From Paralithodes platypus (lineage: Eukaryota; Arthropoda; Malacostraca; Decapoda; Lithodidae): a DNA stretch of 64,000 nt. The stretch spans positions 62,001-126,000 of the forward strand of contig JAVRFV010002317.1 of NCBI GenBank assembly GCA_032716605.1, written 5' to 3'. Position 1 is the first letter of the stretch. Each line of letters starts with the position of its first letter. Positions 22,063 through 32,765 of this stretch are shown here, piece after piece. Both the position numbers and the translations under genes were made by a program. A model generated the notes under the pieces. That model worked only from the letters and a program-made list of their open reading frames with translations, made no database searches and was not told the origin of the DNA.

Positions 22063-22403
22063 ACGTGTAAGGGGTCTAAATTGACTAGGCTGGATTTTGG
22101 CAATATTTATAAAATGCCCCAGAACGAGAAGCCCACCACGGAAGCACGAGCGAGAACAACAAAGAAACGGGAACAGAGACACCCGAAGGAAAGGCCCACA
22201 GAACGAAAGGACCAGGTAACCAAGCCAACCAGTTCAGACAGGCCGAAGCCCGCAGGGCTAAGCAGCTCCAAACCACACCTGCCTATCGCTTCTAACCACT
22301 GACCCTTCCCCCACCTCGCGTATCCACTACCCCTCGTGTCCTACACCTCTTACCCGCCAGACTCTACCTACATGATGATGAACATGAATACACCTTAATT
22401 TAA

Positions 22404-22883
22404 CACCTTACGAGCGGCCTATGCGGTTTATTTATGTGTACCGCACAGCGGGGTGTTTTTAACCAAAATAGGGCTGTTTACGTGATCATTTTCATGCCTA
22501 AATAAGACCCAGAACGTAAAACAAGTACCTATCCCTGAAAGGGCATAAACAGAGCTTTCGAATGACACCATAACGATCCTTGTATGATGGATAGTTTTCT
22601 TGCAATAACCGTGCAACGCGAGTGCAAAAAGCAGGTAATTCGGTACTTTCAGTACATAATTGAGTATGTAGCGAGTGAGAGAGGGAGGAGGGAGCTGAGA
22701 TTTGTGTCAGTAGGTTCGCCGCGGTGGTCTGGAGCAGTCATACGCTCGCTAGTCTCCTGCCACCACTTGTCTCTCTCTCTCAGCCACATTACGTGCTGAA
22801 ATTGCCACTCGAGTTATGTCGAGCGCCGCCACATAGTCCAGCTTTATTTAACTCGACTTATGTTGCTCGCCGCTAAATAAGGG
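22404..22883. mobile_element. TTAA-type miniature transposon (480 bp)
   Basis: TTAA lies at 22400-22403 and 22884-22887. The 3' LTR carries the unoccupied site with a single TTAA at 48956-48959, a clean empty-site proof. The ends CACCTTACGAGCGGC and (reverse strand) CCCTTATTTAGCGGC are inverted. The interior, reversed, resembles the element at 58184-58665, which is almost the same length. Confidence 0.88.
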
Positions 22884-22929
22884 TTAATACACCCATGCCC
22901 TGTCCCTAAGTTAAGATATCAATATCAAC

Positions 22930-23215
22930 ATACCCTAAAATGCCTTGTCTTGCCAGACTAAGTTTCTGAAGACCAACCGCCCCCATAAATCTATGTATGT
23001 TCTTCCATCCGAGAAGTAATATGGTAACCCCTGTCTTGCCAGACTAAGTTTCTGAAGACCAACCGCCCCTATAAATCTATGTATGTTCTTCCATCCGAGA
23101 AGTAATATGTTAACCCCCTAAAATACCTTGTCTTGCCAGACTAAGTTTCTGAAGACCAACCGCCCCCATAAATCTATGCATGTTCTTCCATCCGAGAAGT
23201 AATAACATTAACCCC
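22930..23215 (+). repeat. Tandem repeat in 5' LTR (3 units)
   Basis: Three units contain 'cttgccagactaagtttctg' and 'catccgagaagtaata', the same array as in the other LTR copies. Confidence 0.85.
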
Positions 23216-25038
23216 CATGTCATAATTGATAAGAAACTATAATACCCACGGGTACACCCTCGTGCAACCATTACGCCTGCCCTATCTTGCCAGATCTCAC
23301 GACTGAAGATGCCGCGAGCAATCCAGTAACTATATCCCTGCACAGACGAGATGGTATAGGAAATTCCATTGTTCCTGTATTGCCCAATTCTAACCAGAGA
23401 TTGTATAGATAACTCTCTTTTACCATTGTCTCGACGCATATCTACCATGAAACAATAACGAAGCTACCCCTACGAACTGACGCTTTCTTTGGTATATATT
23501 TCATAGAAAACGCACTTCCCAGGGACAACTAGATCAGCAAGAAATCGTGTCGACTAATAGTGTCCATAACCCCTCGTATTGACGAGTAATAGTACACTAT
23601 GTTTTTCTCTACTTTTATCCACAGTCAAGCACACACCTACAGCTAACCTCATCTTCCCCACAGTCCACATGATTCTATAATTTCCAGACTCATATACCAC
23701 CACCTATTGCTCATCCCCCGGTAGCGTTTGATTACCCTACCTTCCCTGTCGGTAACCCCCAGTCTAAGATACCAACTGTAGCCTAATGCCACCCCTACGC
23801 CCAGAGACCTTAGGGTCAAACTTCCACGTAGCCCCCCTTAACCCTCTCCCTCTCGTTAACCCCCACGCTCCTCCACTCCCTCCTAACCTAGCCTCTCCAC
23901 CATACCCCCTGAATATCCTTAACTTTTCCATTACTAACATTCTCAAACCTTTTGTATATATACTACTATTCAGCCTACCTTCCCCCAGTAGGAAGGAACA
24001 CCATTAGAAGTTTACTAACCCTTTGCATGCCATCTATTCCCTCACAACCCATTCACAACCCTGTACCAAATGATCGTCAGTGCGAGGCTAGCCGCCTCGC
24101 CAGTGACTAACTTCTATTGCCATACTTCCAGATAAATGTGGCAGAGTTAGCAACCCAGTCTCCACCACATCCAACAAACCATGCAATTAACAACCCAACC
24201 AATTAAACCAGCTGGTCAAGGCACCTTCGGTTTTGGTATTACGAACACCCACATCTGTCTCATAAACAGAGGGTTATTACAAACACTTGTAATATGGCAA
24301 GCCCCCAGCCACAGCCGCCCGGACGACCATCACAGAGAGAGGACGCGCACCTACCCCTTTCACCCACCCGAGGAGGGAGACCCCTACTCCTGCGGAGGTA
24401 TACCTGACCCCTGTTTTGACTTCCGGTTCATTGCCAGGTAGCACAGGAATTCTTCCTATCAATGAATTAACCATGTATGACTAACACCTTTACTAACCTC
24501 TATTAACCCACAATAACCCATTAACCTTTCTTGCATACTCCGATAACCAAATTAGCACCTCAGCTATACCATAGAATGAAGACTGAGCAATCTAAGAGAG
24601 ACGCTCCTATCAAAGATGTCCTAAACCTCCTCGCAAAGTAGATCCAGTCTCTCTCCCCTAAATACTTCCAGTATAGCCAAAATAGTACCTCTTACTAAGG
24701 CTCAGTTATCTCACATTATGAAGGCTCCATACAGCCATGTGCCACAACAGTAATCACCACCTTACCTAGTTCCCGTATCAATTGAAAGCTCAAATAAGTC
24801 CATCAAAACTAGAGATCCCTATTGCCTACAGGGTCCAAAACCGAACCTATAAACCAAGCTCCAGCCCCCAGTAAAATCAGTTGAAAGATAGACACCAACC
24901 AGTGATTGGTCCCTTGAGTTGACCTCTAGCTCTATTTGTTTGTTCCTGAGAATTGAGTTCCAGAGCCGGCAGACTCCGTGGCAGATTTAGATAGAAGGAT
25001 CTGTCCACGTAAAAGAAATCTATGTGCACCTTATAACC

Positions 25039-25140
25039 TTCATACAGGCCGGGAAGCTGAGCGATCGACGTGAGATGCGCTTGGCGTTAATTCCGATCCA
25101 GATTGTCAGGAAGATCCTAATATCTGTGATTCAGGTCTAG
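25039..25140. other. Extra segment of about 100 bp just upstream of the LTR TATA box
   Basis: The other LTR copies read straight from 'ataaccttcac' to 'accagtggg' and the TATA box. Here about 100 bp of unrelated sequence ('gccgggaagctgagcgatcg' onward) intervenes, ending about 10 bp before TATATAAG (25152-25159). No clear target duplication is visible. Confidence 0.6.
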
Positions 25141-25151
25141 AAACCAGAGGG

Positions 25152-25159
25152 TATATAAG
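25152..25159 (+). promoter_or_regulatory. TATA box, 5' LTR
   Basis: TATATAAG at the position conserved in all LTR copies. Confidence 0.6.
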
Positions 25160-25368
25160 AGTGTAACCAGCAACGATTGCCAAGAGATCCGTCTTGAGAA
25201 CTTTCTACATACGGACCATCTGGACGGCCGCGGAACCAGTCGTTAGCCCCCAACATCACGGATGCAAGATAACCAGGACCAGACCAATCAAATACTACCC
25301 AAGATTCACTCCATCAGTGCTACAGTGTTACAGTGCTATTTAGAGACTCACTTATTAATATTTCTATG

Positions 25369-25614
25369 CCAAGCGGCTCGCTTGGTGTAGTGACTAGCGT
25401 CTCGGACTTCCACCCAGAAGGCCCGGGTTCGCGCCCACGCTCGGCGCATTAAAGATTTTTCACAAGCACTGAGTCGTTACCATCCCTCATGAGCAAAGGG
25501 ATGGGTTAGTAGTACAGGACCCCAATGGAAATACGCATAATCGGCCTTATTGATCTATCCTTAGCTAGCTTAGCATGTGCTAGCTTTAAGAACTATTATT
25601 ATTATTATTATTAT
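25369..25614 (+). mobile_element. tRNA-derived SINE (246 bp)
   Basis: It is absent from the reversed LTR copy, which reads 'tttctatgaagtggc' uninterrupted. TATG is duplicated at 25365-25368 and 25615-25618. The head is tRNA-like, with an A-box-like TGGTGTAGTGACTAGC and a B-box-like GGGTTCGCGCCC. The tail is (ATT)n at 25594-25614. Pol III transcription and mobilisation by a LINE with a matching tail are inferred from the family type. Confidence 0.85.
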
Positions 25615-26171
25615 TATGAAGTGGCTATATCTTTGCCCCAGTATAATTCATATATAACCATTCCATTAGGAAGTGCTAAGCGTATCAGTGTTTATTAATT
25701 AACAGGCGATATTAACTCTCGTAATTACTCATATATCCAGATATTATTACATAGCAGTGAAACCCTAGTGATATCTGATGTTCGCCCACTGATTCGCGTT
25801 CTATGAGTTTCTGATACAAGAATATAAAACTTAGATCAGTACCCCCCTGAGGCTACTAGAATTCCCGTGCTCTAAAATACGCGTGTCTAATCTAGTCTGT
25901 GAACTACTACTTGTGCACCAGAGCTACCAGTGATAAATCTAATAGTGAATATGAATCTATAAGTAACATTTATGGTCTCCAGTATATAAACTTGTGAATA
26001 AAGCCAGTGATCAGAAGATTAATACCTGAACGTTGGAAGTGGGAGACTAGGCTCCATCCAGATCCACTTAATGCTAGTTGTTCAATTCTATCATTTGTCT
26101 TGTACGAGTATTCATACCTTCTTATGCTTCATATTAATCATCTTCAAGAAAACTACAGAAGTGTGTACATC

Positions 26172-26177
26172 AATAAA
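26172..26177 (+). terminator. Polyadenylation signal, 5' LTR
   Basis: AATAAA, conserved with 16498-16503. The nested LINE lies about 105 bp further on. Confidence 0.5.
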
Positions 26178-26296
26178 CGTGATTGTGTGTCTTGTTACCG
26201 TGTGTTTATTTTGTGTTCTCTATTCCTCATACCTTGTTTTGTGCATGCAGCCTTCTATACCCAGTCAGTTAGAACTCACATACTCACATACTCTAC

Positions 26297-26473
26297 TACG
26301 ATGACTATTTGTTTTCGGACGATGGAGTTCATCTGAACCAGGTGGGAGCAGCACGTTTTGGGCGTCTTCTCAACGATGCGGTGAAGGATTTTCGGAGAAG
26401 AAATCGACTCAGCACAGGACAACCAGGAAGGAGGACCGAAGACAGCGAGGGCGGCAACCTGCGAAGGAATTAA
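26297..26473 (+). pseudogene. LINE ORF1 C-terminus, SGNH/GDSL esterase-like
   Basis: The open stretch ends at TAA 26471-26473 and contains FSDDGVHLNQVGAARFGRLL. DG-x-HLN-x-x-G is block V of SGNH hydrolases, carrying the catalytic Asp and His. CR1/L2-group LINEs are known to encode an esterase-type ORF1. Only the last block is left. The rest was lost by 5' truncation at about 26283. Confidence 0.7.
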
Positions 26474-26654
26474 ATGCTAATCTGTCAAGAACCGCGAATT
26501 TGGATAAAGCTCCACCCCAACACGACCCAAATTCAAAACCGCCAGGGATAACGACCGAGGACCGATGTCAGCCATGAATGTAAATGTAGATCCGATCAGA
26601 ACCAAAAATTTGATTAAAGAACGTTCTGTGAGTTCTAAAACTGCAACTTTATAG

Positions 26655-29453
26655 GTTTTCTATGCAAACGCTCGTAGCATACGCAATACATTTTCAGATT
26701 TAGAGGAACTAGTGTTTACTGAAAATTATGATGTGATTGGTATAACAGAATCTTGGCTCAATACAGTAGATAGAGACTTTTTAGCAGAGTATTCACTTCC
26801 CGGTTATGTAATGTTTGAGAAAAGCCGAATAAATAAAAATGGAGGTGGCGTTTTATTTTATATCAAAGAAAGTCTTAACCCGACCCTCTTGTCAAAACCT
26901 CAAATTGCGAATGTCGACACATCTTTTGTGCTAATAAAGAATAATAAAGGTACAAAAATAATACTTGCATTAATATACAGACCTCCAGCTCAATCAGTGC
27001 AAACTGACCAAGAAATTTATGAACAAATTGCAGATGTAAGTAACTCACAAGATACCGTATTTTTTGGCGACTTTAATTTACCTGTGACCAAGTGGGGCGA
27101 TACTCTTACTTCACACTCCGGACATGACTTGTATACGAACTTGCAAGAGAGTTCGCTTTATCAATTTGTTCGAACACCGACCCGTGGTAATAACGTTCTT
27201 GACATTGTACTTGCAACAAAAGAAGAATTAATAGAGAATTTGAATGTTTGTGATGAATTCAGTAACAGCGACCATCGTACGATAAATTTCACTTTAAACT
27301 TTACTAGTAACGAACCAAATAGTAGCATCGAAAAAGTCCCTAATTTCAAGAAAGCAAACTTTCATAAACTTAGAGCTATGTTTAAAGAAACTGACTGGAG
27401 CTTTTTAATTAACAATAAAGACATAAATACATCTTGGAAGTTATTCGAAACCACTTACCTAAAAGCAGTGCAAGACTGCATACCATCGAAAATACGGCGT
27501 CCAGGCCATAATAATAAGCCCAAATGGTGGAATAAAGATATTTCAAACTGCCTGCTTGCTAAAAAATTTGCTAAGGATAGATTAAAATCCTCACAAAATG
27601 ACGAAGAACGGGTGAGATTTGTAGAGCTACGACGCAAAGCCAAAAAGTTAATTAAGCAAAGTAAAAAGACCCTAGAGTTACATATTGCGAATCAAAGTAA
27701 AACAAACCCGAAAGAATTCTATAGTTATATCAGAAAGAAAAAAGTAGTTACTTCAACTGTTGGACCGGTAGTCTATGAAAATGGAGAATACACCAAAGAC
27801 GAAGTACAAATGAGTAATGCCCTCAATACCTTCTTTGCATCAGTTTTTACAACAGAAGACCTCAGTGATATCCCTACACCATCGCCGATTCAGATTGATA
27901 ATTCAGATGTTCTAAGCAATATCACCGTTACAGAGAGAGAAGTATTGAATTGTTTAGATAAACTCAAGGTAAATAAAACGCCTGGACCTGATACAATCTC
28001 GCCTAGAGTTCTAAAGGAAGCTAAGGATGAGCTCTCCAAACCACTGACATTACTATTCAATAAATCCTTGCAGTCTGGAACTATGCCTGATCAGTGGAAG
28101 ATAGCCAACGTAACACCGATATTAAAAAAAGGCAGCAAATCCCTACCCAGTAACTATCGTCCAATTAGCTTAACCTCAGTTGTATGTAAAATGCTAGAAA
28201 CGGTCATAAGAGACAGACTCGTAAATCACTTAGAGGAAAATAACATACTTAAAGATACTCAACACGGCTTTCGTAAAAAACGTTCCTGTTTAACAAACCT
28301 CTTAGACTTCTTCCACGATATCCTCAACCTCTACGATGAGAGTAAAGCTGTAGATATTATATACCTTGATTTTCAAAAGGCCTTTGACAAAGTTCCCCAC
28401 AAACGTTTACTGCTAAAACTAAAAGCGCATGGAATACAAGACGGTGTGTTGAAATGGATAGAAAATTGGCTCAGCGACAGAAAGCAAAGAGTAGTCATAA
28501 ACGGTAAGGCATCTAAATGGACCAATGTAAGTAGCAGGGTACCCCAGGGATCGGTACTAGGACCAATTCTCTTTCTAATTCACATCAACGACATAGATGA
28601 GGGTCTCACCTGTACAATCTCAAAATTTGCCGACGATACAAAAATTGCAAATAGCGCACTCTCAAAAGATCAAGTTGACGATATGCAACACAATCTAGAT
28701 AAATTGTCACATTGGGCCCAAATTTGGCAAATGAGTTTCAATGCGGATAAATGTAAAGTACTACATATCGGATACCTAAATGAGAAAGCAAACTATTCGA
28801 TGAATGGTACTCAGCTTAAGAATGTAAACAGAGAAACCGATCTGGGAGTAACAATATCGAGTAACCTAAAACCGAGTCAACAATGTTCAGAAGTTGTTAA
28901 GAAGGCAAACAAAATAATTGGCTTTATAGGCAGATCATTTGAGCATAAATCCAAAGACGTAATCCTAACCCTTTACAATTCCTTAGTCCGCCCTCTTCTG
29001 GAATACTGCGTTCAATGCTGGTGCCCTTATTACCAAAAAGACATAAACAAGCTAGAACGAGTTCAACGTAGAGTTACCAAAATGATACCTAGCCTAAAGA
29101 ACAAACCATACGAAGAGCGTCTTAGAGAATTAAATCTATTTCCTTTAACCCAGCGCAGATTAAGAGGTGACTTAATTCAAGTGTTCAAAATCATCAAAGG
29201 CATCGACAATATGAACTGTAGTAAGTACTTCACTATCGACCAATCTAATTACACGCGGGGAAACGGTTGCAAAATTATTGGTATATCTTTTAACTCAGAC
29301 GAATCTAAGAATTTCTTCTTCAATCGAGTTGTCAACTTGTGGAATGGGCTTCCCCGAGACGTTATAGACTGCAGCACCGTTGATTCATTTAAATTCCGCC
29401 TAGACAAATATCTCGCATCAAACCCGCGACTGACTGGGTTTGTAAATGAATAA
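26655..29453 (+). CDS. LINE ORF2: endonuclease-reverse transcriptase
   Basis: The frame opens after a TAG just before 26655 and runs to TAA 29451-29453. From the first ATG at 26712 it has 913 codons. Counting from that Met, it shows an apurinic-type endonuclease (GDFN 119-122, SDH 186-188) and a reverse transcriptase with PGPDTISPRVLK, YRPISLTS, DFQKAFDKVPHKR, VPQGSVLGP and the catalytic FADD (639-642), then the usual C-terminal domain. Endonuclease-like residues (VFYANARSIR) lie upstream of ATG 26712, so the natural start was further 5'. ORF2 is otherwise undamaged. It would act as the nick-and-copy enzyme of the LINE. Confidence 0.92.
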   Translation, partial: VFYANARSIRNTFSDLEELVFTENYDVIGITESWLNTVDRDFLAEYSLPGYVMFEKSRINKNGGGVLFYIKESLNPTLLSKPQIANVDTSFVLIKNNKGTKIILALIYRPPAQSVQTDQEIYEQIADVSNSQDTVFFGDFNLPVTKWGDTLTSHSGHDLYTNLQESSLYQFVRTPTRGNNVLDIVLATKEELIENLNVCDEFSNSDHRTINFTLNFTSNEPNSSIEKVPNFKKANFHKLRAMFKETDWSFLINNKDINTSWKLFETTYLKAVQDCIPSKIRRPGHNNKPKWWNKDISNCLLAKKFAKDRLKSSQNDEERVRFVELRRKAKKLIKQSKKTLELHIANQSKTNPKEFYSYIRKKKVVTSTVGPVVYENGEYTKDEVQMSNALNTFFASVFTTEDLSDIPTPSPIQIDNSDVLSNITVTEREVLNCLDKLKVNKTPGPDTISPRVLKEAKDELSKPLTLLFNKSLQSGTMPDQWKIANVTPILKKGSKSLPSNYRPISLTSVVCKMLETVIRDRLVNHLEENNILKDTQHGFRKKRSCLTNLLDFFHDILNLYDESKAVDIIYLDFQKAFDKVPHKRLLLKLKAHGIQDGVLKWIENWLSDRKQRVVINGKASKWTNVSSRVPQGSVLGPILFLIHINDIDEGLTCTISKFADDTKIANSALSKDQVDDMQHNLDKLSHWAQIWQMSFNADKCKVLHIGYLNEKANYSMNGTQLKNVNRETDLGVTISSNLKPSQQCSEVVKKANKIIGFIGRSFEHKSKDVILTLYNSLVRPLLEYCVQCWCPYYQKDINKLERVQRRVTKMIPSLKNKPYEERLRELNLFPLTQRRLRGDLIQVFKIIKGIDNMNCSKYFTIDQSNYTRGNGCKIIGISFNSDESKNFFFNRVVNLWNGLPRDVIDCSTVDSFKFRLDKYLASNPRLTGFVNE

Positions 29454-29709
29454 CTTTATTTTATCCTCCCCTCAGTTACTAACCCATATGTCCCCTACTA
29501 ACTTCCTAGTCCTGCCACGTTAGTGGCAGGGCAGTAGTTCCCTTTCCAATGTTCCCTTACCCACTCTAAACCACTGTTTGGACACTTGATCCTCAGTGTT
29601 TTGGAGGACAAGCAGCCTAGAAAGGTCACTAGATCTGTTGTTGCTTGATTTCCTTTGTACTCCTTTGTACATTACCCAAGTTAATCCTGTAGAAAAACAG
29701 GGCATAACA

Positions 29710-29726
29710 TTGGCGGCAGCGGTGGT
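29710..29726 (+). other. Primer-binding site of element A
   Basis: TTGGCGGCAGCGGTGG follows the LTR end by one base. It starts TGG, as expected for pairing with a tRNA CCA end. It resembles the corresponding site of the TRIM-like element at 13981. Confidence 0.65.
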
Positions 29727-29790
29727 TCTTGATTCGGGTAAAAGGTTGCATTACATTGCAAGTTTGGAACAGCCAGAACACGATAACATC

Positions 29791-30023
29791 ATGGCGCACC
29801 GTTCTCACATCCCCATCCCACATTATGATGGGGAGACTTACGAGATCGAAACGTTCATGAACATAGTGAAACCCGTACTTGACCTAGTTTATACCACGGG
29901 CGCAGAAAAGATAGCCGTGACATTAACGCACCTGGGAAAAGCCGTTTCCCTGGTTGCCTACGAAGTGCACCCTGCTCTCACATGGGACGAATTTCGCCCA
30001 ATAGTGATAGAGGCCATTAAGCC
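29791..30023 (+). pseudogene. Element A gag, first part
   Basis: ATG 29791 opens MAHRSHIPIPHYDGETYEIE and continues with capsid-like sequence (HLGKAVSLVAYEV, LTWDEFRPIVIEAIK). The frame is cut at AAGCC (30019-30023) by element B and resumes at 37698, after the duplicated AAGCC, in the same register. Without the insertion the gag frame would read on. The downstream reading to 30270 is LTR sequence of element B, not gag. The upstream open frame from 29596 is LINE tail and LTR. Confidence 0.8.
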
Positions 30024-31518
30024 TGTAAAGGAAATCACTTATGATATTCTAGGTAGGTTCCGTGATTTCAGAGTAACTCGATATACACTCGATAAATTAA
30101 CAACTCATTCTCTTAGCCTACATAAGATAAGGATTAGTGATAGAAAATACATAACCTCAAAAGTATATTATAAAATATATATATTACAAGTAATGAAAAA
30201 GAAACCCATAACATTTACACACATTCACACCATTCACCCAAATTCACACTACAAGACATTCACATTATAAAGAAGGGTGCAGTGGTGAATATCTTAGGGT
30301 TAATTAGTTTGTGGTCAATTAATTAACTTTCAAATTAGTATGACTACATGAATGACAACTTGAATGACAACTTTAAGTAGACTACGAGAGGGTCCTAAAG
30401 TAGGCCATTACTGCTAAGGTCTCAAAAAGGAATGCAAGGTAATGATAAATATAGAAGTCCCCCTCCTCTTCACTAGTTGACTTGATCTCCTGGCTGTCCT
30501 AAGGTAGGCTAATACGGCTTATGTCTCCAGAGGGAATGCAAGGAAATGATGAATATAGAAGTCCCCCTCCTCTTCACTGGTTGACTTGAACTCCTGACTG
30601 TCCGGGCACACACAGGCTGAGAAACTGCAGTACAGCCCCGAGAACTAGACGTGAGGGCTCCCACAAGGCAACCTGGCGTCACCACACTGTACTTGTATGC
30701 CGATCCTGGACCCGTCAACAGCTGCAGGGCTCGAAGTGTAACCAACGCTCTCCCTCATCCAAGTCCTACACTCGCCTTAGACCAAACAGAACCAGCCCAC
30801 ACTCGCACACGGATGGGTCCGCTCGGTCAAAGCACCAGGTAGACCGAAACGGCCACATCAGGATCGGACTAAGGTTAGATTCTTGGCATATATCATGGGC
30901 AAGATCCTGGTCAAAATTCATAAGTAAGAGCTCTGGTGGAAGACCCCCAGCACACACACGCTACACCGCTAGGAAGCAAAGAAAGAAAACACTTAGGAAT
31001 TGACACCGTAAAGACGTAAAGTATTATGATACTGACAAATACAATCACAGAAGAAAATCATCACTGTCAGACACCATCACTAATACTTCACTCTTAAGCA
31101 ATTCACTATATGTAGCACCAACACTCACTAGTAGCTAAAGAGACTGTAATCCTTGTGTGCTGGGAATGTACTGACTGACTGAATTAAGTCCTCTACCAAA
31201 TCACCTCTCAATAATTCATAAAAGTCAAAACACACTGAATCAATATTCGATACCCCGAACACCCACCTCAAAGAAAATAAGAAATGAATTATACAACTAT
31301 CACTTACACTAACAAACCATCTGAAACTCAAATAAATCAATCTACACTAGCACGCATACCTGTACAGTATCACATAGTCTCGTAAAGCATCGAATCCAAA
31401 ATTGAAACTCACCAACGCATACACAACACTCTCTCTCATGAACGACGCCATCTATGATCAGACAGCCTAACCAGATTATTCACACCTATCAAAGCAATAT
31501 GACACAATATTCCAGACA
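30024..31518 (-). repeat. Element B 3' LTR
   Basis: 1495 bp. It is nearly identical by eye to the other LTR apart from fewer copies of a 'tgaatgacaact' repeat near 30345 and small indels. The polypurine tract GGTGAGGGGG lies just inside it on the minus strand (about 31522-31534). Open stretches of 60-80 codons in it are repeated in the other LTR and are not genes. Confidence 0.92.
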
Positions 31519-31601
31519 ATACCCCCTCACCAACTATATTACATGGAATATAGATAAAATCAGGTATTTAAGTATTCCTTTGATGGGATGTGAATCATGA
31601 C

Positions 31602-32696
31602 CTAGGATCTGCTAAGAAGGTCTGCAAAGACATTATCCTTACGCTTTATGTACTCCACTCTGAAGGCATAGGACTGAAGAACCAGGGCCCACCTCATTAA
31701 CCTGTTGTTAGAATTCTGCAAGTTTTTAATATAGGTCAGTGGCTGATGATCAGTTTGCAGGATGAACTTTGTACCATACAAATACTTACGGAAGTGCTCT
31801 ATACTCCACACCACAGCTAAATCCTCACGCTCAATAGCTGAATAATTTTTTTCCCTGTCTAGTAGCTTACGACTCGCATAGCAGACAGGCATCAGCACTC
31901 CATCAGCCTCCTGCAGAAGGGCAGCTCCCAGACCTTCACCGCTGGCATCAGTCCTGAGATAAAAAGTCTTTTCTAAGTTAGGTAGCCTCAGAATAGGCTG
32001 GTTAACCAGGGTTTTCTTCAGGGAACGGAACCTTTCCTCCAGCTCAAGTGTCCATTGCAGTTTATTAGGACATCCTTTCCTAAGTATATCTGTTAAAGGA
32101 CTAGCAAGATCTGCAAAATTGGGAACAAACTGCCTATAGAAGTTCATAGTACCCATGAAGGATCGCAGTTGTGACTTAGTAGCAGGTAAGGTTAACTCTT
32201 GAATGGCATTCACTCTATCCCCAAGGGGTGACAACTTATTCTCTCCCAAAGAATAGCCTAGATACTTGATGGATGGAAACCCCAAGAAACACTTCTTTGA
32301 TCCTACGGTTAACCCATGCTCTCTAAATCTATCAAGCGCATTAGTCAAGTGTTTAAGATGAGAATCCCAGTCTTTGCTATGAATCACAAGGTTGTCGAAA
32401 TAGCAGGCAGTATTCTCAAGATCCCTAGTAACCTTCCTCATCAGCTTAATGAAAGTTGCACAAGCAGTCTTTAAACCAAAGGGCATACGAGTGAATTGCA
32501 TTAATCCTTGCGTTGTAGCAAACGCAGTACATATCTTTGAATCAAGGTCCAAGGGAATTTGCCAGTAACCCTTATTCATATCTAATTCGGAGATATACTT
32601 GTCATCAACAAATTCAGTAAGGTAATCATCTCTGTGGGGCATAGGCTCTGCATCGAACACGGTTATGTCATTCAAAGCCCTAAAATCAATGCACAA
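31602..32696 (-). pseudogene. Element B reverse transcriptase-RNase H
   Basis: The open segment has 364 codons. RT: CIDFRALND, ELDMNKGYWQ (Asp of motif A), MPFGLKTACATF, then YFDN at 99-102 where Y-x-D-D is expected, so the second catalytic Asp is Asn (codon 32391-32393). RNase H: RTDASGEGLGAALL, IEREDLAVVW, LQTDHQPLTY, NVFADLLSRS. The same frame continues upstream but is blocked by TGA at 32712-32714 and 32766-32768, which separate it from the integrase-RT linker. This is the last domain before the 3' LTR. Confidence 0.9.
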
Positions 32697-32765
32697 CCTG
32701 TAAGAATAATTTCACTTCACTAGCACAACAGGTGAACAGTATGGGGAATCTGAAGGCTCTATAAC

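Larger units (their letters stand above)
26283..29668 (+). mobile_element. CR1/L2-type LINE inserted in the 5' LTR
   Basis: Other LTR copies read 'gaactcacattacccaag' without interruption. Here about 3.39 kb intervene. The element carries the last codons of an SGNH-type ORF1 and a long ORF2, and ends in two copies of TCCTTTGTAC rather than poly-A. It is 5'-truncated within ORF1. Target duplication is at most a few bases. A tiny copy of its 3' end occurs at 34082-34160. Confidence 0.85.
22110..29709 (+). repeat. Element A 5' LTR, expanded by nested insertions
   Basis: This runs from TAAAATGCCCC (22110) to CAGGGCATAACA (29709). Removing the MITE (22404-22883), the SINE (25369-25614) and the LINE (about 26283-29668) leaves about 3.5 kb, very long for an LTR. 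It is followed directly by the primer-binding site and gag. It contains a triple tandem repeat (22930-23215), a TATA box and a polyadenylation signal. Its partner begins at 48666. Confidence 0.85.

Noticed and set aside
21865..22302. A 145-codon frame as one protein
   Set aside because: It joins a BEL/Pao RT fragment to intervening DNA and the beginning of the element A LTR. The LTR part recurs in the other LTR copies without the RT part.
23764..24474. Open frames of 60-86 codons recurring in each element A LTR copy (for example 19097-19357, 49836-50546)
   Set aside because: Repeated only because the LTR is repeated. Low-complexity Pro-rich or Gly/Arg-rich readings without domains.
30509..30957. 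Open frames of 60-80 codons, repeated at 36676-37124
   Set aside because: Both sets lie in the two LTRs of element B and are duplicated with them. No coding features.
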